A DNA stretch of 32,668 bases from Actinomycetota bacterium. Lineage in GTDB: Bacteria; Actinomycetota; Acidimicrobiia; Acidimicrobiales; CADCSY01. The DNA is taken from the NCBI GenBank assembly GCA_019348555.1, contig JAHWJH010000015.1:1-32668 (forward strand), in the 5' to 3' direction. The notes under the pieces are model-generated. The model saw nothing but the letters and a program-made list of their open reading frames with translations. It had not been told where the DNA came from and ran no database searches. Numbering within the stretch: the stretch's first letter is position 1; each line of letters starts with the position of its first letter. Position numbers and translations under genes: made by a program. Shown here in pieces: positions 6,767 through 14,205 of the stretch.

Positions 6767-7797
6767 CCCGTCGCCCCCGTCGAGAGGTAGTCGGCGTAGT
6801 AGATGCCGATGGCCAGCGCCACGCTCATCCCCGAGAGGATCCAGAACCTCACGATCACGGTGGTCTCCGGCCACCCCTTCAGCTCGAAGTGGTGGTGGAC
6901 CGGCGCCATGCGGAACACCCTGCGGCCGAACAGGCGGAACGACGCCACCTGCACGATCACCGACAGCGTCTCGGCCACGTACAGCCCGCCGATGATGGGC
7001 AGCAGCAGCTGGGTGTTCGTGGTCAGGGCCAGTGCCGCCAGGCCGGCGCCGATGGCGAGCGAACCGGTGTCTCCCATGAAGATCCGGGCAGGAGCGGCGT
7101 TCCACCACAGGAACCCGGCGCAGGCGCCCATCATCGCCGCCGCCACCAGGGCCAGGTCGAGCGACTGGGGGTAGCGGTAGATGTCCTGGTGGCGGAACGC
7201 CCAGAAGGCGATGACCACGAAGGCCGAGAACGACAGTGTCGAGGAGCCGGCCGCCAGACCGTCGAGCCCGTCGGTGAGGTTGACGGCGTTGCTCGACCCG
7301 AGGATGAGCAGGACCGCCCACAGCGACCACAAACCGGGACCGAAGTCGAACCCGGTGGTGTCGACCCGGGTGAACGACAGGTCGGTGGACACGTCGGCCA
7401 GGCGGATGCACAACACGGCGAAGATCACCGCCACCGTGATCAGCCCGGCGAACTTGGTGCGCTTGTTGAGGCCCAGGCTCCGGGAGTGCTTCACCTTGAT
7501 CCAGTCGTCGAGCAGGCCGACGAAGCCGGCTCCGGCGATGACGGCGACCGACAAGATCCCCGCCCACGTGAAGATGGCCCCGTTCTGGAGGTGGGCGCCG
7601 AGGTAGCCCACCAGAGCGCCGCCGACGATCATGATCCCGCCCATGGTGGGGGTGCCGGTCTTGGTGACGTGACCTTGCGGCCCGTCTTCGCGGATGGGCT
7701 GGCCGATGCCCCTGGCCCGCAGCCAGCGCATGAGCAGCGGGGTGCCGACCAGGGCGAAGGCGAAGGCCATGGCGGCGGCGAGGAGGAGCGGGATCAC
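6763..7797 (-). CDS. mraY: MraY, phospho-MurNAc-pentapeptide translocase
   Basis: An integral membrane enzyme of 344 residues that joins phospho-MurNAc-pentapeptide to undecaprenyl phosphate, making lipid I. Motifs include HVTKTGTPTMGGIMI in the first cytoplasmic loop, FVGLLDDWIKVKHSRSLGL with the catalytic aspartates, SSNAVNLTDGLDGLAAG, and the late FRMAPVHHHFELKGWPE with its histidine triplet. GTG at 7797 overlaps the murE stop as GTGA, and the stop overlaps murD as ATGA. In most clusters murF sits between murE and mraY, but here the two genes overlap with no space for it. Confidence 0.94.
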   Translation of the reverse strand: MIPLLLAAAMAFAFALVGTPLLMRWLRARGIGQPIREDGPQGHVTKTGTPTMGGIMIVGGALVGYLGAHLQNGAIFTWAGILSVAVIAGAGFVGLLDDWIKVKHSRSLGLNKRTKFAGLITVAVIFAVLCIRLADVSTDLSFTRVDTTGFDFGPGLWSLWAVLLILGSSNAVNLTDGLDGLAAGSSTLSFSAFVVIAFWAFRHQDIYRYPQSLDLALVAAAMMGACAGFLWWNAAPARIFMGDTGSLAIGAGLAALALTTNTQLLLPIIGGLYVAETLSVIVQVASFRLFGRRVFRMAPVHHHFELKGWPETTVIVRFWILSGMSVALAIGIYYADYLSTGATG

Positions 7798-9224
7798 CGG
7801 GGAGGTGCCTCGGAGAGCCCCAGCCGGATGAGCTCGGTCCGGACCACCTCGCGGTCGTCGAAGTCGTAGCTGCGGGTGCCCACCACCTGGGTGGTCTCAT
7901 GGCCCTTGCCCGCCACCACCACGACGTCGCCGGGCCGCGCCCGGCCCAACGCCAGGCGGATGGCCGCCGCCCGATCAGGCTCGACGTGCACCGTCCCCGG
8001 TCCCTGTGCTCCTTTGATCACCTCCTCGATGATGGCACGGGGGTCCTCCGACCTGGGGTTGTCGGAGGTGACCACCGCCACGTCGGCAAGGCTGGCCGCC
8101 ACCCGGCCCATGAGGGGGCGCTTGGCGCGGTCGCGGTCACCGCCACAGCCGAAGACCACCACGACCCTGCCGGCGCCGTCGCCGTCGACGCTGGTCCCGC
8201 TGCGGGCGGCCACCAGCAGCTGTTCGAGGGCGACGGGAGTGTGGGCGTAGTCGACGATCACGGAGAAGGGCTGGCCGGCGTCGATGCGTTCGTAGCGCCC
8301 CGGCACCGGCGGGGTGCTCGCCAATCCCTCGACGACGGCGTCGACGTCGACCCCCAGCTCGACGGCCACGGTGGCCGCTGCCAACGCGTTGGAGAGATTG
8401 GCTGCCCCTCCGAGCGGAACGCGCAGACGCCGACCCCTCCACGTGCCGGCGCAGGCGTCGAGGCCGACCTCGATGTCCGAGGCGTCGCCCAGCGAGTATC
8501 CGGTGGTGGGCACCTCCGCCGACTCCAACAGGAGCCTTCCGTGGGGATCGTCGAGGTTGACCACCGCCGCCGCGCTGCGCCGGGCCTCGAACAGTCGGGC
8601 CTTGACCGCGAAGTAGTCCTCCATCGACTCGTGGAAGTCGAGGTGCTCACGGCTGAGGTTGGTGAACACCGCCATGGAGAACCAGGTGGCCTCCACCCGG
8701 GCCAGCGCCAGGGCGTGCGACGACACCTCCATGGCCACGGCTGAGGCACCGTCGTCCACCAGAGCCGCCAGGGTGGCCTGGAGCTCGGTGGCCTCCGGCG
8801 TGGTGCGGGGCCCGCCCAGGGTGCCGATGAGGCCGGTGGGGCGCCCGCTCGACTCGAGGATCGCCCGCAGCAGCCAGGTGGTCGTCGTCTTGCCGTTGGT
8901 CCCGGTCACGCCGACGACCTGAAGACGCCGGGACGGGTGACCCCAGAACGCCGCCGCGGCGAAGGCCATCTGGACCCGGGCGTCGGCCACCACCACCTGG
9001 GTGGCGTCGAGGGCGAGCGGGCGCTGCACCAGCAGGGCGACCGCACCCCTGGCCACGGCCTCGGGGGCGTGGCGATGGCCGTCGGTGTGGGTGCCGGGCA
9101 GGCAGCAGAACAACGCTCCGGGCTCCACCCGGCGGGAGTCGTGCACCACGTCCGTGACCTCGATGGTGGCGTCACCCACGACGCGCTCCACGTCGAGCCC
9201 GGCGAGGACCTCGTCGAGGCGCAT
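7794..9224 (-). CDS. murE: MurE, UDP-MurNAc-tripeptide synthetase (meso-diaminopimelate type)
   Basis: A Mur ligase of 476 residues adding the third stem-peptide residue. Domain 1 holds VHDSRRVEPGALFCCLPG. The ATP site is GVTGTNGKTTTTWLL (residues 107-113 in the loop). Then come EVSSHALALARV, FTNLSREHLDFH with the EHLDFH motif, and VVDYAHTPVALEQLL. The C-terminal VTSDNPRSEDP carries DNPR, which marks the meso-diaminopimelate enzymes as opposed to the lysine type. GAGG about 8 nt before ATG 9224 decides the start; ATG 9236 is in frame but has no ribosome binding site. The gene starts 28 nt after the ftsI stop, and its own stop overlaps mraY. Confidence 0.93.
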   Translation of the reverse strand: MRLDEVLAGLDVERVVGDATIEVTDVVHDSRRVEPGALFCCLPGTHTDGHRHAPEAVARGAVALLVQRPLALDATQVVVADARVQMAFAAAAFWGHPSRRLQVVGVTGTNGKTTTTWLLRAILESSGRPTGLIGTLGGPRTTPEATELQATLAALVDDGASAVAMEVSSHALALARVEATWFSMAVFTNLSREHLDFHESMEDYFAVKARLFEARRSAAAVVNLDDPHGRLLLESAEVPTTGYSLGDASDIEVGLDACAGTWRGRRLRVPLGGAANLSNALAAATVAVELGVDVDAVVEGLASTPPVPGRYERIDAGQPFSVIVDYAHTPVALEQLLVAARSGTSVDGDGAGRVVVVFGCGGDRDRAKRPLMGRVAASLADVAVVTSDNPRSEDPRAIIEEVIKGAQGPGTVHVEPDRAAAIRLALGRARPGDVVVVAGKGHETTQVVGTRSYDFDDREVVRTELIRLGLSEAPPR

Positions 9225-9252
9225 GGCTCGCCTCATGCGCGGCCGCGCGACA

Positions 9253-11271
9253 TCAGTCGCGGATGGCGGCGTCGGCGGCGGGGACCGGAGGAGGCGTGTC
9301 GAGGGGTGGAGGGACGCGCATCTGTCGCAGGGCGTACCCGGCGATGTCGGCGAACACCGGCGCCGCCACCACGCCTCCGTAGTAGGGATGGGGCTCGTCG
9401 AGCACGACGATGATGGACAGCTCCGGGTCGTCGACGGGCACGAACCCGGCGAAGACCCCCATGTACGCCCCCTGCTCGTAGCCCCGGATCTCGGTCGACG
9501 GCTTCCGGGCGGTCCCCGTCTTGCCCGCCACCGGGTAGCCCTCCACCTGGGCCTTCCCACCGGTGCCGTCGACCACCGCCTCGGTCAACATCTGCTTCAT
9601 GGCCGTCGCCGTCTCCTCGGAGACGACCCGTTCGCCCGGCGCGGCCTCCGCCGGGCGCTCGGTGCCGCTGGCGTCGACGAAGGACCGCACCAGGCGAGGG
9701 GCGACATGGAGCCCGCCGGTGGCGACGGTGTTCAGCGCGCCCAGCATCTGCACGGCGTTCACGGCGACACCCTGGCCGATGGCTATCGAGCCGATCGAGG
9801 TGCTGGCCCAGTCGTCGAAGTCGGGGACCAGTCCGGCCGACTCGCCGGGGAACCCCAGCCCCGTCGTCCTCCCGAAGCCGAAGCGCCGCAGGTAGCCGTC
9901 GAGCGTGTCGCCGCCGAGGCGTTGCGCGAGGGTGATGGTCCCGACGTTGGACGATCGGGCCAGCACCTCGGTCACCGACATGACCTCGGTGGGGTGGGGC
10001 TCGCTGTCGGAAAAGCGCTTCGGGCCCACCTGGAGTGAATCGGCCACCGCCAGCCGGTCGTGGGGATCGGCCACGCCCTCTTCGAGCACCCCGGCGATGG
10101 TGATGACCTTGTTGGTGGACCCCGGCTCGAAGACCGACGTGAGCGCCACGTTGTCGCCGGTTGGCCGCGGTGCTCGCCCGCCACTGCTCGACCCCACACT
10201 GGCCATGGCCAGGATCTCGCCGGTCCGGGGTTGCATGACCACCGCCGTGCCCCCGTCGGCGCCGGTGGCGGCCACCTGGGCGGACAGCGCCTGCTCGGCG
10301 TGGTACTGCAACGACCGGTCGATGGTCAGCACCAGGTCGTCGCCCCTGGTCGCCGGTTCGAGGCGCTGCTCACCTTCGACGATCGTGCGTCCGTCGGTGC
10401 CCTTCTCGACCAGGAGCTTGCCGGTCTCCCCCGATAGGCGGTCGTCGTACTGACGCTCCAGCCCCGACAGTCCCCGGTTGTCGATGTCGACGTCACCCAG
10501 CACCGACAGAGCCAGGTCGCCGGCAGGGCGGAACCGGTGGGGTTCGTCGAGCAGGGCGACGCCGTCGAGCTCGAGGGCCGACACCGCAGCCGCAGCGTCG
10601 TCGTCGACCTGGCGGGCCAGGTACACGAACCGCGAACCCTCCCCCGACAGCCGCCGGCGCAGCTCGCGCTCGTCGACGTCGAGCACGGCGGCCAGCCTGG
10701 TGGCCGCCTCCGCCGGGTCGGCGATCAGCAGCGGGTCGGCCCACACGCTGTGCTGGCGGACGGCCAGGGCCAGCTCGCGGCCGTTGCGGTCGAAGATCGA
10801 CCCCCGCAGCGCCGGCAGCTCGACGGTGCGCAGGCGCTGGGCCACCCCCCGCTCGACGTAGGCGTCGGGAGCCACCACCTGGAGGTGGACGAGCCGGGCG
10901 CTGACCCCGAGAAGGGCCAGCACGGCGCCGATCAGCAGCACCTGGCAGCGGCGCGGAGGATGACCAGGCCTTCCCAGGCGCTTGGGCGGCCGGGGAGCTC
11001 GGGGCCGGCCGGCAGCGACCCCGACCCGCGCCGCCGGACGGCGGGGGTCGATCTGGCGCTGCCGCCCGCGTGCCGGCGCCCTGGGGGACGACGGCGCGCC
11101 AGTCGGTCGCCGGGTCGGCGTGGCCCGGCCCTGCGCCGGCGACCGGCGCCGTCGCGGTGGCCCCGGAGCGAGGGGCGGTGGCATCCGGCGGGCGCGTGCG
11201 GCACCTGGCGAGCGTGGTGGCGGCCTCCGGGTGCCCGGACGGACGGCGGCGGGCCTGGAGGTCGGGCTCAC
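9253..11271 (-). CDS. ftsI: FtsI (PBP3-type) septal peptidoglycan transpeptidase
   Basis: A class B penicillin-binding protein of 672 residues that cross-links septal peptidoglycan with FtsW. A cytoplasmic tail of roughly 110 residues, rich in Arg, Pro and Ala, precedes one membrane span (VLLIGAVLALLGVSARLVHL). The pedestal domain has RGSIFDRNGRELA and SGLERQYDDRLSGETG. The transpeptidase motifs are the SxxK serine at residue 385 in EPGSTNKVITIAG, SSN in LARSSNVGTITLAQ, and KTGT in VAGKTGTARKP. The GTG start at 11271 overlaps the ftsL stop as GTGA, which is why the long tail is kept. The tail is longer than in E. coli but such tails occur in actinobacteria. The C-terminus has no PASTA repeat. 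Confidence 0.92.
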   Translation of the reverse strand: MSPTSRPAAVRPGTRRPPPRSPGAARARRMPPPLAPGPPRRRRSPAQGRATPTRRPTGAPSSPRAPARGRQRQIDPRRPAARVGVAAGRPRAPRPPKRLGRPGHPPRRCQVLLIGAVLALLGVSARLVHLQVVAPDAYVERGVAQRLRTVELPALRGSIFDRNGRELALAVRQHSVWADPLLIADPAEAATRLAAVLDVDERELRRRLSGEGSRFVYLARQVDDDAAAAVSALELDGVALLDEPHRFRPAGDLALSVLGDVDIDNRGLSGLERQYDDRLSGETGKLLVEKGTDGRTIVEGEQRLEPATRGDDLVLTIDRSLQYHAEQALSAQVAATGADGGTAVVMQPRTGEILAMASVGSSSGGRAPRPTGDNVALTSVFEPGSTNKVITIAGVLEEGVADPHDRLAVADSLQVGPKRFSDSEPHPTEVMSVTEVLARSSNVGTITLAQRLGGDTLDGYLRRFGFGRTTGLGFPGESAGLVPDFDDWASTSIGSIAIGQGVAVNAVQMLGALNTVATGGLHVAPRLVRSFVDASGTERPAEAAPGERVVSEETATAMKQMLTEAVVDGTGGKAQVEGYPVAGKTGTARKPSTEIRGYEQGAYMGVFAGFVPVDDPELSIIVVLDEPHPYYGGVVAAPVFADIAGYALRQMRVPPPLDTPPPVPAADAAIRD

Positions 11272-11816
11272 GTGTCGCGGCCGAGGTACGGCTTGACCGT
11301 GCCCCACGAGGGCGGAGCGGCGGTCGGCGGCGATCCTTGGGCCGCGCCGGGGCGGACGACCACGTCGGTGGGCGGAGCAGAGGCGGCCGCCGCATCGACC
11401 GGTGCGACGAAGGTCACGGCGTCGGGCTCGACCATGCCCAGCTCGTCGGTGGCCACCGAAACGATGCGGTCGGGCGCTTCCAGGGTGGCCACCTGGAGGC
11501 GCAGCACCTGGTGGCGTGCCTGTGCCTCCTCCACCCGCTCCTGCAGCTCGTCGATGCGCACCTGGTTGGTGACGAGGTAGGCGTGGGACCCGGCGAGGGC
11601 GAGAAATGCCAGGCCGGCGAACACCGCCGCCGCCGTGACCAGCCGGCGGCGGCGACGCTGGCGGGCGGCCTGTTGGAGGCGGCTGTCGTCGACGAGTCGC
11701 AGCGGCGCCCGGCGCGGGGTCGACCGGAACGCGGGAGCGCTGGTGGCTCCCGACCGCGGACCCGGTCGGGGCAGCGCCTGGCCGGCGACGGTCCGAGCCC
11801 TGAGGGGGGCGGTCAT
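11268..11816 (-). CDS. ftsL: FtsL-like division protein
   Basis: A 182-residue bitopic protein. About 60 basic residues (AAPLRLVDDSRLQQAARQRR) are followed by one membrane span (LVTAAAVFAGLAFLALAGSH). Next is a leucine-zipper-like coiled coil (VRIDELQERVEEAQARHQVL, RLQVATLE) and the typical ending VSVATDELGMVEPDAVTFV. The Pro/Ala-rich C-terminal tail is variable. FtsL works in a trimer with FtsB and FtsQ to activate FtsWI at the septum. The position between rsmH and ftsI, overlapping rsmH as ATGA and ftsI as GTGA, is the standard place. Primary sequence conservation in this family is low, so the call rests on topology, the ELGMVEP motif and context. Confidence 0.85.
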   Translation of the reverse strand: MTAPLRARTVAGQALPRPGPRSGATSAPAFRSTPRRAPLRLVDDSRLQQAARQRRRRRLVTAAAVFAGLAFLALAGSHAYLVTNQVRIDELQERVEEAQARHQVLRLQVATLEAPDRIVSVATDELGMVEPDAVTFVAPVDAAAASAPPTDVVVRPGAAQGSPPTAAPPSWGTVKPYLGRDT

Positions 11817-12784
11817 GTCGTCGTCGCCTCGTCGCCGCCCGACGGCGGCGCCAGCTTCTCGACCGCCCGCAACCGCACGCTCGACGCCCGAGGGTTGGTC
11901 GCCACCTCGGCCGGTGACGCCTTGGTCGCGCCGGCCCGGAGCAGGCGCACCGACGGCACGGCGCCGCAGCCGCAGGGCAGGTGCGGCGGGCACGTGCACC
12001 CGCCGGTAGAGGCGCGGCGGAAGCGCGACTTGACGATGCGGTCCTCGCCCGAGTGGTACGCCAGCACCACACAGCGCCCTCCGGGGACGAGGACGTCGAT
12101 GGCCTGGTCGAGGGCGCTGGGCAGGACCTCCAGCTCGGCGTTCACGGCGATGCGCAGGGCCTGGAAGCTGCGGGTGGCAGGGTGGCGCCCCCGACGACGC
12201 GCCGGTGCGGGAATGGCGCTTCGCACGACCTCGGCCAGCTGCGTGGTGGTGGCGATCGGACGGGCCGCCACGATGGCCCGTGCCACCCGGGCGGCGTAGC
12301 GCTCGTCGCCGAGGCGCCGCAGCACGTCGGCGAGCTCGTCCACGGGAGCCTCGTTGACCAGCGTGGCGGCCGTCGGCTCCGTTGCCGTCTGGTCCATGCG
12401 CATGTCGAGCGGGCCCTCGTGGCGGTGGCTGAAACCCCGGTCGGCCTGGTCGAGCTGCGGGGAGCTCACCCCGAGGTCGAACAGCACGCCGCTGGCGGTC
12501 TGGTGGTCGAGCTGGGACATGACGGAGGCGAGGCGGTCGAAGCGGGCGTGGACGACCTGCACCCGGGTGCCGAACCTCGACAGCCGTTCGGCGGCTGCGG
12601 CCACGGCGACGGGGTCCCGGTCGAGGCCCACCAGGCGGAGATGGGGGCAGGACTCGAGCAGGGCCTCGGCGTGGCCGCCGCCACCGACGGTCGCGTCGAC
12701 CACGATCCCCGGGGGAACGGGAGCGAAGAGGTCGACGACGTCTCGGATCAGCACCGGCAGGTGCGAGAAGGTGGCCCCGCTCAT
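11813..12784 (-). CDS. rsmH: RsmH, 16S rRNA (cytosine-1402-N4)-methyltransferase
   Basis: A 323-residue S-adenosylmethionine-dependent methyltransferase acting on the ribosomal decoding centre. It opens FSHLPVLIRDVVDLFAP and then VVDATVGGGGHAEALLE (cofactor loop). The family marks FDLGVSSPQLDQADRGFSHR, GPLDMRMD, RIAVNAELEVL and VLAYHSGEDRIVKSRFR are all present. CTCPPHLPCGCG near the C-terminus is a cysteine cluster common in actinobacterial members. The ATG at 12784 follows a GGGGGG tract that serves as ribosome binding site. Both lie inside one arm of a long inverted repeat upstream (see the hairpin entry), so translation may be controlled. A 193-nt gap separates it from mraZ. Confidence 0.94.
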   Translation of the reverse strand: MSGATFSHLPVLIRDVVDLFAPVPPGIVVDATVGGGGHAEALLESCPHLRLVGLDRDPVAVAAAAERLSRFGTRVQVVHARFDRLASVMSQLDHQTASGVLFDLGVSSPQLDQADRGFSHRHEGPLDMRMDQTATEPTAATLVNEAPVDELADVLRRLGDERYAARVARAIVAARPIATTTQLAEVVRSAIPAPARRRGRHPATRSFQALRIAVNAELEVLPSALDQAIDVLVPGGRCVVLAYHSGEDRIVKSRFRRASTGGCTCPPHLPCGCGAVPSVRLLRAGATKASPAEVATNPRASSVRLRAVEKLAPPSGGDEATTT

Positions 12785-12897
12785 CTGCAGCCCCCCGATC
12801 GATGACGTCCGTCGGGATGTCTCCCCGATCGAGCTTGATGGCAGCGGGCGGAGTAGGGGCTGTCCATCTCACCGATCGGAGGGCTGCAGATGAGCGA
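12777..12897 (-). promoter_or_regulatory. Long hairpin in the mraZ-rsmH leader that hides the rsmH ribosome binding site and start codon
   Basis: Positions 12777-12805 are the inverted repeat of 12869-12897, with a 63-nt loop (12806-12868). Of 29 position pairs, 26 are Watson-Crick. The three exceptions (12777/12897, 12794/12880, 12802/12872) all become G-U wobble pairs in the RNA that codes for rsmH, but A-C mismatches in the opposite RNA. The near arm contains the G-rich ribosome binding site (12791-12796) and the AUG (12784-12782). The far arm lies in the mraZ-rsmH gap. As RNA this would form a 29-bp stem blocking rsmH translation. That it acts as a switch is inference. Confidence 0.7.
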
Positions 12898-12977
12898 CGG
12901 CCGCCGTGGGCAGGTCGTCGTGTCGCTTGGTCTCGCCGTTCCCCTCTCTCCTCGCCGGATGTGGTGTGCTCTGGCTG

Positions 12978-13409
12978 TCAGATCCCGAGCGCGGCCAGGT
13001 CGCGATCGGACCGATCGAACCCCTGCTGCTCCTGGGGGTGGACGTCGTACCAGCGCTGCATGTCCCAGATCTCGATGCGGGCGTTGCCGCCCACGACCTT
13101 CACGTCGCCCACCAGGCCGGCGTACTCCCGCAGCTTGGGGGCGATGGCGATGCGGCCCTGGCGGTCGGGGACGATCTGGTGGGCTCCCGAGCTGACCAGG
13201 GTGGCTCGCCGCCGGTGGTCGCTTCCCTGCCTTGCGTACTCCTCCATCCTGGCCATCACTTTCTCGAACTCCTCGGGCCGGAAGATGGCCAGGCACGGGT
13301 CGAGCGCCTTGGTGATGTAGCCGCTCTCCCCGAGCTCCTCGCGATGCTCGGCGGGCAGGACCACCCGCCCCTTGGGATCGAGGGAGCGGTCGAACTCCCC
13401 GAGGAACAC
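12978..13409 (-). CDS. mraZ: MraZ, transcriptional regulator of the division and cell wall operon
   Basis: A 143-residue double SpoVT/AbrB-like protein that forms rings and binds DNA repeats ahead of its own operon, usually as a repressor. The first half has EFDRSLDPKGRVVLPAEHRE and the second has QIVPDRQGRIAIAPKLREYA; both D-x-K/Q-GR turns are intact. The GTG start at 13409 gives the standard MFLGEFDRSLDPKGR opening. GGAAAGG about 9 nt upstream is a plausible ribosome binding site, and the leader from the -10 element is about 39 nt. Three TGGGG-like repeats, the known MraZ target type, lie just upstream of the -35. It is the first gene of the operon that runs to ftsW. Confidence 0.95.
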   Translation of the reverse strand: MFLGEFDRSLDPKGRVVLPAEHREELGESGYITKALDPCLAIFRPEEFEKVMARMEEYARQGSDHRRRATLVSSGAHQIVPDRQGRIAIAPKLREYAGLVGDVKVVGGNARIEIWDMQRWYDVHPQEQQGFDRSDRDLAALGI

Positions 13410-13448
13410 CGGCTCGACCTTTCCGTTGGATCGTTGCGGACGTGGACG

Positions 13449-13477
13449 ACCCTATGCCCCACTTGGCCTCCCGTCAA
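13449..13477 (-). promoter_or_regulatory. Sigma-70-type promoter of the mraZ operon
   Basis: On the minus strand, TTGACG (13477-13472) and TAGGGT (13454-13449) are separated by exactly 17 nt. This is the best -35/-10 pair seen in the window, and it is placed about 39 nt before the mraZ GTG. Confidence 0.8.
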
Positions 13478-13502
13478 CCCCCCTTTGCCCCACCTGTCCC
13501 CA
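13478..13502 (-). promoter_or_regulatory. MraZ operator: TGGGG direct repeats
   Basis: Reading the minus strand, TGGGG (13502-13498), five bases, TGGGG (13492-13488), five bases, GGGGG (13482-13478). This is the known MraZ box pattern (TGGGN repeats with 5-nt spacers). The third box is imperfect and touches the -35 hexamer. A fourth TGGGG at 13461-13457 lies between -35 and -10. The layout predicts autoregulation by occlusion. Confidence 0.75.
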
Positions 13503-13513
13503 CAATGGCGGCG

Positions 13514-14182
13514 CTACCAGGGAAGTCGCGTCAGGAAGGCGTCGATCACCTGCGCCAGCGGGCGCTCGACGCCGGTGGCGACGCCGGCCAGCTCGGCGGC
13601 CGCCGACGTCCGCACGTCGGCACTCAGGGCGAGGAACCCGACGATCCCCTCCGGCTCCCAACGGTCCAGGACCACGCACTGGAACCGGGCGGCGGAGCGC
13701 CCCCGGCGCTGCGAGATGCCGACCGCCTTGCGACCCTGCACCTGCACCTCGCCCGGCCCCAGTCCGGCGAAGCACACCCGGCTCGACCAGGGGCTGGTCA
13801 CCATCCTCCCGCGATGGGCGACCGCCGGCACCCCGAGGTCGCCCAGCGCCTCGACCCACGTGGCGCCGAGCCAGAAGGTGGCGCGCCCGACGTCATCGAC
13901 CCACAGCCGGTCACCCCGGGGCACGACCACGTCGATCCACGCCGCCCGGCCCGGCTCCACCAGCACCGCCCCCCCGCCGCTGCGCCGCCGGACCAGCTCG
14001 ACCCCGGCGCTGGCCACGGCGCCGGTGTCGACGTGGTCCTCGGGCTGTGTGCTGCCGAGAACGAGGGCGGGGCGCTCCACGTCGAGCACCGACACCCGGC
14101 GTTCGGCGGGCTCGGGCAGGTCGCGGGCGTGGAACGCCGCCGCCGACCCGACCTCGCGCTCCAGCAACCAGCTTTCGCCCAC
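13514..14182 (-). CDS. Lipoate/biotin-protein ligase-family protein (LplA-like)
   Basis: About 222 residues of the BPL/LplA/LipB fold. The acyl-adenylate-binding motif is clear: VELVRRRSGGGAVLVEPGRA, the RRxSGGGAVxxxPG of lipoate ligases. GRKAVGISQRRGRSAARFQC carries the second motif with its lysine (G-x-K-x-x-G). The protein is shorter than E. coli LplA and lacks a separate C-terminal domain, so it may be a small ligase or an octanoyl/lipoyl amidotransferase. GTG 14182 is preferred because the in-frame TTG at 14203 would lie between the selD -10 element and its start. It ends about 12 nt from the MraZ operator. The substrate is not resolved. Confidence 0.75.
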   Translation of the reverse strand: MGESWLLEREVGSAAAFHARDLPEPAERRVSVLDVERPALVLGSTQPEDHVDTGAVASAGVELVRRRSGGGAVLVEPGRAAWIDVVVPRGDRLWVDDVGRATFWLGATWVEALGDLGVPAVAHRGRMVTSPWSSRVCFAGLGPGEVQVQGRKAVGISQRRGRSAARFQCVVLDRWEPEGIVGFLALSADVRTSAAAELAGVATGVERPLAQVIDAFLTRLPW

Positions 14183-14190
14183 GCCGTCAG

Positions 14191-14196
14191 TAGAGT
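14191..14196 (+). promoter_or_regulatory. Probable -10 element (TAGAGT) of selD
   Basis: TAGAGT ends 9 nt before the selD ATG at 14206, matching the leaderless pattern seen elsewhere in this window. Confidence 0.5.
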
Positions 14197-14205
14197 CGAA
14201 CAACC

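Noticed and set aside
12777-12897. A phase-variable invertible promoter as the main explanation
   Set aside because: No invertase gene is near, and the plus-strand side drives no sensible gene. The one-sided G-U pairing favours an RNA hairpin, so inversion is kept only as an alternative.
12890-13195. A plus-strand ORF whose start copies the rsmH ribosome binding site and ATG
   Set aside because: It lies antisense to mraZ and its translation is low-complexity Arg/Pro/Gly. The copied start is explained by the inverted repeat.
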